DNA of 64,000 nucleotides from Rhizomicrobium electricum (GCF_011762045.1 NZ_JAASQS010000008.1:1-64000); one strand, 5' to 3'. Positions 28,900 through 38,031 are shown, numbered from the stretch's first letter. Notes: generated by a model not told the origin, from the sequence alone. Program-made: numbers and translations.

Positions 28900-30746
28900 T
28901 GCGCGGCCTCCTGGGCTTCAGCTTCGGCAAGTCCGGCGCGGGTCGCGATTTCCTTGATGATGAAGCGCGCAGTGATCGGCGTGCCGTCGAAATGCAGGAT
29001 CGGCAGGAACTTCGCCGGATCGATGGCGCATTCGCCGACTATCAGTTTCATCAGTTGCGCGTCGCGGTTCTGCTCGATCACGAACACCTGCTCGTGGGCC
29101 GCGATGAAGGCTTCCACCTCGTCGTTGAACGGGAATGCCCGTACCCGCATCAGATCGAGCGGCAGGCCCTTCTTCTCCAGAACCGCCACCGCTTCGTTCA
29201 TGGCGACCGCGGTCGAGCCGTAATAGATCACGCCGAAGCGCGCCTTCTGGTCCGCTTCGCGCACCACCGGCTTCGGTACCAGGCACTTCGCCGTTTCGAA
29301 CTTGCGCAGCAGCCGCTGCATGCCGGCGATGTAGGTCGCGCCTTCCTCGGAATAGCGCGCATAGGCATCGTGGCTCGAGCCGCGAGTGAAATAAGCGCCT
29401 TGCGAAGGATGCGTGCCGGGAATGGTGCGATAAGGCACCGCATCGCCGTCGACATCGAGATAGCGCCCGAACGTCTTGCCTGCTTCCAGCTCTTCGGCGC
29501 TGAGGACCTTGCCGCGGTCATAACGGCGCGTGTCGTCCCAGGCGAGCGGCTCGACCAGCCAGTCGTTCATCCCGATGTCGAGATCCATCATCACGAACAC
29601 CGGCGTCTGCAGCCGCTCTGCGAGATCGAACGCTGCGACTGCAAAATCGAAACACTCGTGCGGGTCCTCGGGAAACAACAGGACATGCTTGGTGTCGCCG
29701 TGGCTGGCATAGGCGGCGAGTAACAGGTCCGATTGCTGGGTGCGCGTCGGCATGCCGGTCGAAGGGCCGCCGCGCTGCACGTCGAACACCACGGCCGGCA
29801 CTTCGGCGTAATAGGCAAAGCCGAAAATCTCGCTCATCAGCGAAATGCCGGGGCCGCTGGTGGCGGTGAAGGCGCGCGCGCCGTTCCAGCTTGCGCCGAC
29901 CACCATGCCGATGGCGGCGATCTCGTCTTCGGCCTGCAGGAAAGCGAAGTTCTTCTTTTTGCTGACCGGATCGATGCGGAAGCGCGAAGCGTGGCGGTTG
30001 AAATTCTCCGCCAGCGAAGTGGACGGCGTGATCGGATACCACGCGCACACGGTTGCGCCCGCCCAGACGCAGCCGAGCGCCGCCGCATTGTTGCCCTGGA
30101 TGAAAATACGCTCGCCGACTTTGTCCTGCCGCTTCACCTTCAGCTTGCAGCGGTCCTTCAGCTTGTCGCGCGCATATTCGTAGCCGAACCCGAGCGCCTG
30201 AATATTGGGCGCCAGCAGTTTCTGCTTGGTCTCGAACTGTTCGGCGATCAGCCATTTGACCGCTTCGAGGTCCATGCCGAGCAGGCTCGTCAACGCGCCG
30301 ACATAGACGATGTTCTTGAACAACTGACGCTGGCGCGGATCGGCATAGGCTTTGTTGCAGATTTCGGTCAGCGGAATCGGAAGAACCGTGATGTCGAGGC
30401 GGAATTTCTCCGGCGGGATCGGCTTGGTCGAATCGTAGAGCAGGTATCCGCCCGGCTCGAGCGACGCCATGTCCTTGTCGAAGGTCTGCGGATTGAGCGC
30501 CACCATGAAATCGACGCCGCCGCGCCGTCCGAGCCAGCCTTCGCCCGACACGCGCACTTCATACCAGGTCGGCAGGCCCTGGATGTTGGACGGAAAGATA
30601 TTGCGCGACGCCACCGGCACGCCCATGCGCAGGATGGAGCGCGCGAACAATTCGTTGGCGCTCGCCGAGCCCGAGCCGTTGATGTTGGCGAACTTGACGA
30701 CGAAATCGTTGGTGGCGGCCAACGGCTGTCCTGCTATCGCGCGCAT
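28896..30746 (-). CDS. korA: 2-oxoacid:ferredoxin oxidoreductase, fused gamma-alpha subunit
   Basis: A 616-residue fusion. Residues 1-190 form the gamma domain ('NDFVVKFANINGSGSASANE', 'GRRGGVDFMVALNP'). Residues about 225-616 form the alpha pyrimidine-binding domain ('GNNAAALGCVWAGATVCAWY', 'ATSGPGISLMSEI', 'RGGPSTGMPTRTQQSDLL'). The start at 30746 is where homology begins and overlaps the end of the upstream reductase gene by 13 bases. It pairs with korB. The fused gamma-alpha arrangement is the common aerobic-bacterial form. Confidence 0.88.
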   Translation of the reverse strand: MRAIAGQPLAATNDFVVKFANINGSGSASANELFARSILRMGVPVASRNIFPSNIQGLPTWYEVRVSGEGWLGRRGGVDFMVALNPQTFDKDMASLEPGGYLLYDSTKPIPPEKFRLDITVLPIPLTEICNKAYADPRQRQLFKNIVYVGALTSLLGMDLEAVKWLIAEQFETKQKLLAPNIQALGFGYEYARDKLKDRCKLKVKRQDKVGERIFIQGNNAAALGCVWAGATVCAWYPITPSTSLAENFNRHASRFRIDPVSKKKNFAFLQAEDEIAAIGMVVGASWNGARAFTATSGPGISLMSEIFGFAYYAEVPAVVFDVQRGGPSTGMPTRTQQSDLLLAAYASHGDTKHVLLFPEDPHECFDFAVAAFDLAERLQTPVFVMMDLDIGMNDWLVEPLAWDDTRRYDRGKVLSAEELEAGKTFGRYLDVDGDAVPYRTIPGTHPSQGAYFTRGSSHDAYARYSEEGATYIAGMQRLLRKFETAKCLVPKPVVREADQKARFGVIYYGSTAVAMNEAVAVLEKKGLPLDLMRVRAFPFNDEVEAFIAAHEQVFVIEQNRDAQLMKLIVGECAIDPAKFLPILHFDGTPITARFIIKEIATRAGLAEAEAQEAAQ

Positions 30747-32545
30747 GTGTAAGCCTTGGCGATATCGATCGTGAATTTCTTCATGTCCCAAGCCCCGGTC
30801 GGGCAGCGTTCGGCGCACAGCCCGCAATGCAGGCAGACGTCTTCATCCTTGACCATGATGTCGCCGGATTTGAGATCGGCGGAGACGTAAAGGCCTTGGC
30901 TGGTATTGGCGGCCGGCGCCTTGGTCTGCTGGCGCAATTCGTCTTCCGGTGCATTGGCGGTGAAGGTAATGCAATCCATCGGACAGATGTCGACGCAGGC
31001 ATCGCACTCGATGCACAGGCTGTCGGCAAACACCGTCTCGATATCGCAGTTGAGACAGCGTTGCGCTTCCAGAGCCGCCAGCTCGCGCGTGTAGCCGAGT
31101 TCGACTTCCATATTCACATTGCGCAGCGTCTCGTCCTTGGGCGCTTGCGGAACTTTGTATCTGAGGTCGAGCGAGATGTCGTTGTCGTACGACCAGTCGT
31201 GAATGCCCATCTTCTGGCTGGCGAGCGTCGTGCGCTGGCGCGGTCGCGCCGTTACATCCTGACCGCGGCATAAGAGATCGATCGAGATCGCCGCGTCATG
31301 GCCGTGCGCCACCGCGGTGATGATGTTCTTGGGTCCGAACGCCGCATCGCCGCCGAAGAAAATCTTCGGATGCGTCGACTGCAGCGTCGCTTTGTCCAGC
31401 ACCGGCATGTCCCATTCGTCGAACCCGATCAATTCGCGCTCGATCCAGGGGAACGCATTCTCCTGACCGACGGCCACCAGCACGTCGTCGCATTCGAAAT
31501 GCACCGGCGGTTCGCCCGCGGGGATCAGCTTGCGCCGACCGTCGACGTATTCCGCCTTGACCTTCTCGAACGTCACGCCAGTGAGCGTGCCGCCGTCATG
31601 GGTGAATTCGAGCGGCACCAGGAAATTGTGGATCGGGATGCCTTCTTCCATGGCATCTTCTTTTTCCCACGGGCTTGCTTTCATCTCGGCGAAGCCGGAG
31701 CGCACCACCACCTGCACGCTTTCGCCACCGAGGCGCCGCGACGTGCGGCAGCAGTCCATCGCGGTGTTGCCGCCGCCCAGCACGATCACGCGTTTGCCGA
31801 TGGCCGTGGTGTGACCGAACGAAACCGACGCCAGCCAGTCGATACCGATATGAATGTGTTCGGCCGCTTCCTGCCGTCCGGGAATATCGAGATCGCGGCC
31901 GCGCGGCGCACCACATCCGACGAACACCGCATCGAAGCCCTGATCGAGCACGGACTTCAGCGAGTCGATCTTGATGCCGTAGCGCATCTCGGCACCGAGG
32001 CCGATGACATAGCCGCATTCCTCGTCGAGCACGCTCTCGGGCAGACGGAAGCGCGGAATTTGCGTGCGCATCATGCCGCCGGGTTTCTGGTCGGCTTCGA
32101 AGATCGTCACGGAATAGCCGAGCGGCAACAGATCGCGCGCCACGGTAAGGGACGCCGGTCCGGCGCCGATCAGCGCGACGCGTTTGCCGTTCTTCTGCGG
32201 TGCGGGCTTGGGCAGGCGATCTGTGATATCGTCTTTGGCGTCGGCGGCGATGCGCTTCAAGCGGCAGATTGCGACGGGTTCTTCCTCCACGCGGCCCCTG
32301 CGGCAGGCAGGTTCGCACGGGCGATCGCACGTCCGTCCCAATACGCCGGGGAAGACATTCGAATGCCAGTTGACCATGTAGGCATCGGAATAACGCCCCA
32401 TCGCGATGAGGCGAATGTATTCGGGCACCGGCGTATGGGCCGGGCAGGCCCACTGGCAGTCCACGACCTTATGGAAGGTATTGGGATTGGCAATATCGGT
32501 CGGCGTCATGATCCGCGCGCGTCCGTCAGATTCACCTGAACGCAT
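30734..32545 (-). CDS. GltD-like FAD/NAD(P) oxidoreductase with C-terminal 2x[4Fe-4S] ferredoxin domain
   Basis: A 603-residue protein. The N-terminal Fe-S region has 'CQWACPAHTPVPEYI' and 'GRTCDRPCEPACRRG'. FAD is bound at 'RVALIGAGPASLTVARDLLP' and NAD(P)H at 'RVIVLGGGNTAMDCCR'. The C-terminus (about 510-590) holds two ferredoxin motifs, 'CIECDACVDICPMDC' and 'CLHCGLCAERCPTGA'. It resembles glutamate-synthase small-subunit type electron-transfer flavoproteins. In this operon it most likely passes electrons between NAD(P)H and the KorAB enzyme, replacing a separate ferredoxin. An ATG at 32509 is an alternative start. Confidence 0.85.
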   Translation of the reverse strand: MRSGESDGRARIMTPTDIANPNTFHKVVDCQWACPAHTPVPEYIRLIAMGRYSDAYMVNWHSNVFPGVLGRTCDRPCEPACRRGRVEEEPVAICRLKRIAADAKDDITDRLPKPAPQKNGKRVALIGAGPASLTVARDLLPLGYSVTIFEADQKPGGMMRTQIPRFRLPESVLDEECGYVIGLGAEMRYGIKIDSLKSVLDQGFDAVFVGCGAPRGRDLDIPGRQEAAEHIHIGIDWLASVSFGHTTAIGKRVIVLGGGNTAMDCCRTSRRLGGESVQVVVRSGFAEMKASPWEKEDAMEEGIPIHNFLVPLEFTHDGGTLTGVTFEKVKAEYVDGRRKLIPAGEPPVHFECDDVLVAVGQENAFPWIERELIGFDEWDMPVLDKATLQSTHPKIFFGGDAAFGPKNIITAVAHGHDAAISIDLLCRGQDVTARPRQRTTLASQKMGIHDWSYDNDISLDLRYKVPQAPKDETLRNVNMEVELGYTRELAALEAQRCLNCDIETVFADSLCIECDACVDICPMDCITFTANAPEDELRQQTKAPAANTSQGLYVSADLKSGDIMVKDEDVCLHCGLCAERCPTGAWDMKKFTIDIAKAYTCAR

Positions 32546-32709
32546 GAAGTGCTGTTTCCGTCTCCCCGGCTACGCCTTTATAGTCCGATACGCTTTGCGT
32601 TTCGCCCCATTTCTCTGAGCTGCATAGGAGGAATGCGGAGGGCAAGAGGCTTCCGCGCCCGCGTTGGGGAACGACCGAAAGTTACCAAAATCAATCCCAT
32701 GGTGAACGT

Positions 32710-33876
32710 ATGGAAATCGCCCTGAACGAAGATCAGCGTGCCGTTCAAGACGGCGTTGCAAAAATCGTCGGCCGCTTCGACGACGAGTACTGGACCCGTT
32801 GCGACTCGGACGCGCGTTTCCCGCACGAATTTCATCAGGCGATGGCCGAGGCCGGCTGGCTCGGCATCACCATGCCGGAAAGCTTGGGCGGTGCCGGTCT
32901 TGGCGTGACCGAAGCGGCAATCATGATGCATGAGGTGGCGCGCGGCGGCGGCGGCATGGCGGCGGCCTCGGCATTGCATGTCAATTTGTTCGGGCCGCAT
33001 CCGATCGTGGTACACGGCACGCGCGAGCAGCAGGAACGCTGGCTGAAGCCGCTGATCGACGGCCGCGAGAAAGTTGCGTTCGGCGTGACCGAGCCCAATG
33101 CCGGCCTCGACACCACTTCGATCGAGACCTTCGCGAAGAAGACGGCCGGCGGCTATCACGTGCGCGGCCGCAAGATGTGGACCACCACCGCGCAGGAGGC
33201 CGACCGTCTTCTGCTGCTCGCCCGCACCACGCCGAAAACCGAGTGCGCCCGCAAGGCCGACGGCATGACGCTGTTCTACACTCCGCTCGACCGCAGCCGC
33301 ATCGAAGTCCGCCGCATCGAAAAGATGGGCCGTGCCGCCGTCGATTCCAACGCACTGTTCATCGACGATCTCTTCATCCCCGACGAAGATCGCATCGGCG
33401 AGGAAGGCAAGGGCTTCCGCTATCTGTTCGACAGCCTCAATCCGGAGCGTATCCTGTTCGGCATGGAAGCGGTGGGGCTCGGCCGCGATGCGCTGCGCCG
33501 GGCCTCGGCCTATGCCAAAGAGCGTGTGGTGTTCGGCCATCCCATCGGCCAGAACCAGGCCATCCAGCATCCGCTGGCGGAAAAGTGGGCCTATCTTGAA
33601 AGCGCCTATTGGATGTGCCTGCGGGCTGCGTGGCTTTACGATCAGGGCCAGCCTTGCGGCGCCGAAGCCAACGCCGCCAAGCTGATTGCCGCGCGGGCCG
33701 GTTACGACGCCGCTCTCCAAGCCGTGATGACTCTCGGCGGTATGGGATATGCCAAGGAATACCAAGTCGAACGGCTGTTCCGGGAATCGGTTCTGCCGCG
33801 TATCATCCCCGTGACCGAGCAGCTGATCCTCAGCTACATCGGCGAGAACGTGCTCGATCTGCCGAAATCCTATTGA
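32710..33876 (+). CDS. Acyl-CoA dehydrogenase
   Basis: A 388-residue FAD enzyme of the acyl-CoA dehydrogenase family. It has 'WLGITMPESLGGAGLGVTEA', the FAD/substrate segment 'KVAFGVTEPNAGLDTTSIET', 'YHVRGRKMWTTTAQEADRL' and C-terminal 'LGGMGYAKEYQVERLFRESV'. The length is normal. The exact acyl substrate is not predictable. A GNAT gene follows two bases after the stop, suggesting a two-gene operon. It is divergent from the KorAB operon. Confidence 0.9.
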   Translation: MEIALNEDQRAVQDGVAKIVGRFDDEYWTRCDSDARFPHEFHQAMAEAGWLGITMPESLGGAGLGVTEAAIMMHEVARGGGGMAAASALHVNLFGPHPIVVHGTREQQERWLKPLIDGREKVAFGVTEPNAGLDTTSIETFAKKTAGGYHVRGRKMWTTTAQEADRLLLLARTTPKTECARKADGMTLFYTPLDRSRIEVRRIEKMGRAAVDSNALFIDDLFIPDEDRIGEEGKGFRYLFDSLNPERILFGMEAVGLGRDALRRASAYAKERVVFGHPIGQNQAIQHPLAEKWAYLESAYWMCLRAAWLYDQGQPCGAEANAAKLIAARAGYDAALQAVMTLGGMGYAKEYQVERLFRESVLPRIIPVTEQLILSYIGENVLDLPKSY

Positions 33877-33878
33877 TC

Positions 33879-34403
33879 ATGACCCAGCCCATCCTTGAAA
33901 CCGCCCGCCTCATCCTGCGTCCGTTCCGTGTCGACGATTTCGATGCCGTCGCCGCCTATTGGGGCGACCCGGCGGTGGCGCGGTGGACGCGCGGCGGCCA
34001 GCCGATTTCGCGCAGCCAGGCATGGCTGCGTCTCATCGAGCATCCCGGCCATTGGGCGCTGATGCATTACGGCTTCTGGGCGGTCGAGGAAAAATCCTCC
34101 GGCACGATGATCGGCGAGGTCGGCTTCATTGACCTTAAGCGCGATTACGATCCGGCGGTGAACGATGTGCCCGAAATCGGCTGGGTGCTGTCGCCCCAGG
34201 CGCAAGGCAAAGGCTACGCCACCGAGGCGGCGAAGGCGTGTCTGCCGTGGGGGCGCGAGCATCTCGGTCCCATTCGCGTGATCGCGGCGGTCAATGCCGA
34301 CAATCGCGCCTCGATCCGCGTCGCCGAGAAATGCGGCTTCCGCGAATGCCTGCGGCGCGAGTACGAGCGCGGTGTGGCGGTGTTCCTGGATCGTGTGCTC
34401 TAG
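33879..34403 (+). CDS. GNAT-family acetyltransferase (RimJ/RimL-like)
   Basis: A 174-residue protein beginning MTQPILETARLILRPFRVDD, the typical RimJ/RimL N-terminus. Acetyl-CoA binding is shown by 'WVLSPQAQGKGYATEAAKAC', and 'NADNRASIRVAEKCGFREC' is the C-terminal motif. It lies two bases after the acyl-CoA dehydrogenase. Its stop codon overlaps that of the convergent cupin gene. The substrate is unknown. Confidence 0.87.
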   Translation: MTQPILETARLILRPFRVDDFDAVAAYWGDPAVARWTRGGQPISRSQAWLRLIEHPGHWALMHYGFWAVEEKSSGTMIGEVGFIDLKRDYDPAVNDVPEIGWVLSPQAQGKGYATEAAKACLPWGREHLGPIRVIAAVNADNRASIRVAEKCGFRECLRREYERGVAVFLDRVL

Positions 34404-34798
34404 GGCACCGGGACCGAGTTCGACGTCAGGCCTGCCGGAACGGTGTCGACGATCAGCATTTTTGCCGGCACGGTGCCGCGGTTCTCGCCGTAATGGGCGG
34501 TGTTCTGCATCTCGACCAGGAATTCGCCCGGCTTGACCTCGAAGCTCTTGCCGGTTTCGGTATTGGTGACGGTCAAGACGCCTTCCAGCATATAGCCGTA
34601 ATGCGGCCAAGGATGCTTGTGCACCACCGTCTTGTCACCCGGCTGGAAGGTAATGAGGGTGCTGATCACCGTCGGGTGTTCCGGCGCCGTGATGGTCTGC
34701 CCGATGACCGTTTTGTCGGTATTGGCGAGCGGTGCCACGCTCGGCGCGGCAACGGCCGGCACGGCAAACAGCAACAATCCCAGTAGTGCGCGCATCAT
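34400..34798 (-). CDS. Exported cupin-domain protein
   Basis: A 132-residue protein with a signal peptide (MMRALLGLLLFAVPAVAAPS). It is a single cupin barrel: 'DKTVVHKHPWPHYGYMLEG' gives the first metal-ligand motif and 'KPGEFLVEMQNTAHYGEN' the second. GGAGAGG stands directly before the start. Small periplasmic cupins of this kind are of unknown function. It follows the GH5 gene by 14 bases on the same strand, so the two probably share a transcript. Confidence 0.82.
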   Translation of the reverse strand: MMRALLGLLLFAVPAVAAPSVAPLANTDKTVIGQTITAPEHPTVISTLITFQPGDKTVVHKHPWPHYGYMLEGVLTVTNTETGKSFEVKPGEFLVEMQNTAHYGENRGTVPAKMLIVDTVPAGLTSNSVPVP

Positions 34799-34812
34799 CA
34801 CCTCTCCGATCG

Positions 34813-35889
34813 TCAATAGCGCTGAAGCAGTTCCAGCATCTCGATGTCTATCTCGTGTCCGTCGCTGGTGACGTAAGCGACATCGCTGCGCTTGGAATCG
34901 AGCGGACCGAAATCGCCGCGCAAGTTCCACAGGCACCAGCCCCAGCCCGCCTTCTTCCAGTTCTCGAGGCAGGCCTGCATCCAGCGAAGCGCCACATCGT
35001 GCGGCGTCTTGTTGTAGACGCCCCATTCGCCGATGAAAACGCCGATGCCCGTCTTTTCCAGCTGCTGCCAGGGTTCGACGGTCTCGCGCCACAGCTTGGC
35101 CTGATCCACCACGCCGTCGGCCGTTTGAAGCGGCCACGTTGGCACCGGCCATGTATCGCTTCCGCTCACCCAGCCGGCGCGATAGTGGGTGAGATGGAAC
35201 GGCTCGTAGCCGCGGCCGGCTTGGGCAATCTTGAGGGCGGCCAATGCGGGCGTCGGGTTGCGCCCACCGCCGCGGCCATCGGCAATGACGAGCCGGTCGG
35301 GATCTTCCGCCCGGATCGCATCGACCGCAACTCGCGCGACCCGCAGGTATTGTTCTTCCGTCACGGCTGGCGGCTCGTTGACGAGATTGAACGACAAGGC
35401 CGCGGCCGGCACGCCGCGATAGCGCGCGGCCAACATTCCCCATTGCCGCGCGAACAGGATGCGGGCCTTGTCGCCGTCCGGTCCGTCACCCCACAGATCG
35501 AGCGGCTCCTTGGGCGGATTGATGCAATAGCCGGGCGCCCGATGCAGGCATAGCGTGACGTGGATGCCGCGCCCGCGCGCGAACGCAATCGCCAGGTCGA
35601 TATCCTTGAGCGGAGTCTCGTGAACGGTGCCGTTGGCGTCCGTCCAGATGCGGTAATCGAGCGGCAGCCGCACGTAGTTGAACCCGCTGGCGGCAATGAA
35701 ATCGAAATCGCGCTCGCGATACGGCGCATCACCGGCGAGGGTGAACTTTTCCAGCAGGTTGAACCCGCGCCAGCGCGGCAGCTTGGCAAACGAAGCCGGT
35801 TCCGCAGCGCCGGCATGCCCCGCCAGCGCCGCGCCCGCCAAGCCGAAGAGCGTGGTGCGCCGTGTCGCTGTAGGAAGAATGTCGGCCAT
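34813..35889 (-). CDS. Exported glycoside hydrolase family 5 (cellulase-like)
   Basis: A 358-residue protein with a twin-arginine-like signal (TATRRTTLFGLAGAALAG). GH5 active-site glutamates are visible: the acid/base Glu172 in 'SFNLVNEPP' and nucleophile Glu288 in 'GVFIGEWGVYNKT'. 'GFNYVRLPLDYRIW' and 'LCLHRAPGY' are conserved barrel strands. The start at 35889 has AAGGA upstream. The likely substrate is a beta-linked glucan or mannan; the subfamily cannot be told by eye. The cupin gene follows. Confidence 0.87.
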   Translation of the reverse strand: MADILPTATRRTTLFGLAGAALAGHAGAAEPASFAKLPRWRGFNLLEKFTLAGDAPYRERDFDFIAASGFNYVRLPLDYRIWTDANGTVHETPLKDIDLAIAFARGRGIHVTLCLHRAPGYCINPPKEPLDLWGDGPDGDKARILFARQWGMLAARYRGVPAAALSFNLVNEPPAVTEEQYLRVARVAVDAIRAEDPDRLVIADGRGGGRNPTPALAALKIAQAGRGYEPFHLTHYRAGWVSGSDTWPVPTWPLQTADGVVDQAKLWRETVEPWQQLEKTGIGVFIGEWGVYNKTPHDVALRWMQACLENWKKAGWGWCLWNLRGDFGPLDSKRSDVAYVTSDGHEIDIEMLELLQRY

Positions 35890-35968
35890 GATCGCGTCCT
35901 TACGAACGGACAGCATAATTGGCCGCAGAGCGGCCGTCACCTCCGTGCGTGGCGCCGTTTCCAGACGA

Positions 35969-36003
35969 AAAAAGAGGGAAGGCGGTTGGCCCTCCCTCTT
36001 TTC
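35969..36003 (-). terminator. Terminator after hfaD
   Basis: AAAAGAGGGAAGG pairs, with one bulged base, with CCTCCCTCTTTTC. An A tract lies on the left, so it terminates minus-strand transcription of the hfaABD operon about 40 bases after the stop at 36040. Confidence 0.75.
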
Positions 36004-36039
36004 GCACGGCGCTCGAAGCCCCCGACGGCGCCGCGACGT

Positions 36040-36708
36040 TTACGGATTGGTCGAATAGTGAATGATCTGGGCGTTGTTGCCGACTGCGGTCGACGTGACC
36101 GACGCCGTTCCGGCGACATTGTTGATGTTGACCGCCGTCGCCGCCACCGTCGTCGACGTGTTGATCTGCTTGTTGTTGATCGGCATCGACCCGGCGTTGG
36201 TATCGGCTTCGAAGTTGTTGGCGATGGCCGAGTTGGCGATCGAGACCGAGCCGCCCACGTTCGCCAGCGTGACGTTCGCGGTCGCCGTCGGATCCTGCGA
36301 GGCGCACTGCTGGTAATTGTTCACCGCGGTCAACGCCGGATCGGTGGAGACCGATGCCGAGTTGCAGACCGCCTGGTTCACGACGCCGACCGATCCGCCG
36401 ACATTGGTGATGGCGGCATTGGTGGTGGAGGTGATCTGGGCGGCGCTGGTGTACTGGCTCGACTCGACGGTGGTGTCGTTCATCGTGGTGATGTCGACGA
36501 TGTTGCCCGCCGCCACCGATTGCACACCCACGTCGCCGCCGACCTTGTCGATGGCCGTATTGATCGTCGAGATCGAGTTGTTGAGCTGCACCTGACCGTT
36601 GAGGATCTGGCTGCCCGCGTTATTGCTGGAGCTGTCCGCGCAGGCCGGGCTCAGCATCGCTGTCAGTAGCGCCGACCCAGCGATAAGGCTCCTGGCGAGA
36701 CTTTTCAT
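36040..36708 (-). CDS. hfaD: HfaD-like holdfast anchor protein (compact, four-repeat)
   Basis: A 222-residue exported protein (signal peptide about 1-24, ending ACA). Assignment to HfaD rests on its place as third gene after hfaA and hfaB and on its Asn/Ser/Thr/Val-rich, beta-repeat composition. The mature part has four copies of a 47-residue unit whose core is V-G-G-x-V-x-V, at Val56, Val103, Val151 and Val198 (the last V-A-G). It is shorter than the Caulobacter HfaD I recall. In Caulobacter the HfaABD proteins fix the adhesive holdfast to the cell surface. AGGAG lies about six bases before the start. The first 89 bases overlap hfaB in another frame. Confidence 0.65.
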   Translation of the reverse strand: MKSLARSLIAGSALLTAMLSPACADSSSNNAGSQILNGQVQLNNSISTINTAIDKVGGDVGVQSVAAGNIVDITTMNDTTVESSQYTSAAQITSTTNAAITNVGGSVGVVNQAVCNSASVSTDPALTAVNNYQQCASQDPTATANVTLANVGGSVSIANSAIANNFEADTNAGSMPINNKQINTSTTVAATAVNINNVAGTASVTSTAVGNNAQIIHYSTNP

Positions 36709-37618
36709 TGTACTTCTCCTGGTTGGAAGCGGTGGTCATGGATTTGCCGTCGTAGAGCGGATCGGCGGAGGTATTGAGGGCTCCACCGCAGGCCGATTGC
36801 GGCGCGTGATAAAGACGGCTCGTCATTTCGAGGACGGCGCGTTCGATGGTCGAGCGGACCGCGAGCTGGATCGGCTCGAGGGCGCTTTCGCCGAGGCTGA
36901 CGTCGAAGAACGTCTGGCCCAGGAAATCGAAGGCGCCGGCGGAAATCTGGCGGCCGATGATCTGCTTCTGGTAGCTGATGACGTCGACGACTTCGAGGGT
37001 CGAGGTATCGACCAGGCGCAGGTCGACGCCGATGTTCATCACATACATATTGGCGCCCGCGGTGCCCTTGAGGGCGTTGGAGGCGATGCCGCCGCCGGTA
37101 CCGTTGGCGCCGACCGAACGGATGTTGAAGTTCAGTTCGGTGATGCCGCCGACGAGGTAGTAGTTCGAGCCGGGGATCGAGCCGGCGAGGATCTTCCTGT
37201 AATCGCCCGGCTTGGCGTCGTCCGTGATGAGCTTGTTATTCGAGTATTTCAGCTCCATTTCGGCAACCGACGTGTCGAAGCGTTCGACCATCGGCACGCC
37301 GGCCTTCGAGAGGGCGCTCATCGCCATCAGTGCGGCGCCCTGGGTGATCTTGCGGCCCGAATTGTCCGCTTCGGCCTTGCCGGTGTAATCGGCGATCTGT
37401 CCCACCGCGATATGCAAGGGACGCTGCGCCGTGTAACGGCTGAGGCAGCGCAGGGCGCCCGAATAGGGTGTCTCGTTGCTGATCACCGGCGCCCCGCCGA
37501 TCGGCGAGGTGTAGGTGCCGTCCGACAGCGGGACCGGACTGACGCAGCCCGCCAGCGCGATGGCCGCGGAGGCCAGCGCCAGGGTCCGGAAGAGGTTCAT
37601 GCGTCCGCGGGTATTCAT
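36620..37618 (-). CDS. hfaB: HfaB, CsgG-like holdfast secretion lipoprotein
   Basis: A 332-residue outer-membrane lipoprotein; the lipobox is 'AIALAGC'. It matches HfaB/CsgG: 'SRYTAQRPLHIAVGQIADYTGKAEADNSG', 'GAALMAMSALSKAGVPMVERFDTSVAEMELKY', 'YYLVGGITELNFNI' and 'DLRLVDTSTLEVVDVISYQKQI'. It should form the pore exporting HfaA and HfaD. Its ATG overlaps the hfaA stop by four bases; an ATG at 37600 is an alternative. The last 30 residues run out of frame over the hfaD signal peptide, an odd 89-base overlap that could reflect loss of an earlier stop. Confidence 0.85.
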   Translation of the reverse strand: MNTRGRMNLFRTLALASAAIALAGCVSPVPLSDGTYTSPIGGAPVISNETPYSGALRCLSRYTAQRPLHIAVGQIADYTGKAEADNSGRKITQGAALMAMSALSKAGVPMVERFDTSVAEMELKYSNNKLITDDAKPGDYRKILAGSIPGSNYYLVGGITELNFNIRSVGANGTGGGIASNALKGTAGANMYVMNIGVDLRLVDTSTLEVVDVISYQKQIIGRQISAGAFDFLGQTFFDVSLGESALEPIQLAVRSTIERAVLEMTSRLYHAPQSACGGALNTSADPLYDGKSMTTASNQEKYNEKSRQEPYRWVGATDSDAEPGLRGQLQQ

Positions 37619-38031
37619 TTGCCCGAGCTCCCATTGGTATTGGTCGTGGCGGTTTGATTGCCGTTATTGATCTGCGTCGAATCGACGATCACGGTGTTGT
37701 TGTTGCCGACTGTGACGACGTTCAGCGAGTTGCCGATGGCCGTCGCCGAGCCGTAGGTGCTGACACCCGATGTCGTCGACGCATTGTAGGAACTGAGGGT
37801 GCTGGCCGATTGCACGCCGGACTGGCCGTAGCTGGACGACGTGAACTGGCCGTTCACGACGGTCAGATTGCCGTTGGCGTCGCGCAGATTGGGATTGGCG
37901 GTTTGGTTTTCCTGGCCCGCGGCCATGCCGTAGCCCGCGTTGTAGCTCGCGGCATTGTTGGTGTTTCCGGCCAGCGCCACGCCTGTGAGGGTGGCGGTTG
38001 CCAACACGAAAGAGCCGATACGGAGCAGCAT
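37615..38031 (-). CDS. hfaA: HfaA holdfast anchor protein
   Basis: A 138-residue exported protein (signal peptide about 1-21, ending ALA). The mature part is rich in Asn, Thr, Ser and Gly, with 'YNAGYGMAAGQENQTANPNL' and 'ANGNLTVVNGQFTSSSYGQS' as in HfaA. HfaA is curli-like and multimerises on the cell surface. It is the first gene of hfaABD. No holdfast polysaccharide (hfs) genes are seen in the window. Confidence 0.8.
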   Translation of the reverse strand: MLLRIGSFVLATATLTGVALAGNTNNAASYNAGYGMAAGQENQTANPNLRDANGNLTVVNGQFTSSSYGQSGVQSASTLSSYNASTTSGVSTYGSATAIGNSLNVVTVGNNNTVIVDSTQINNGNQTATTNTNGSSGK

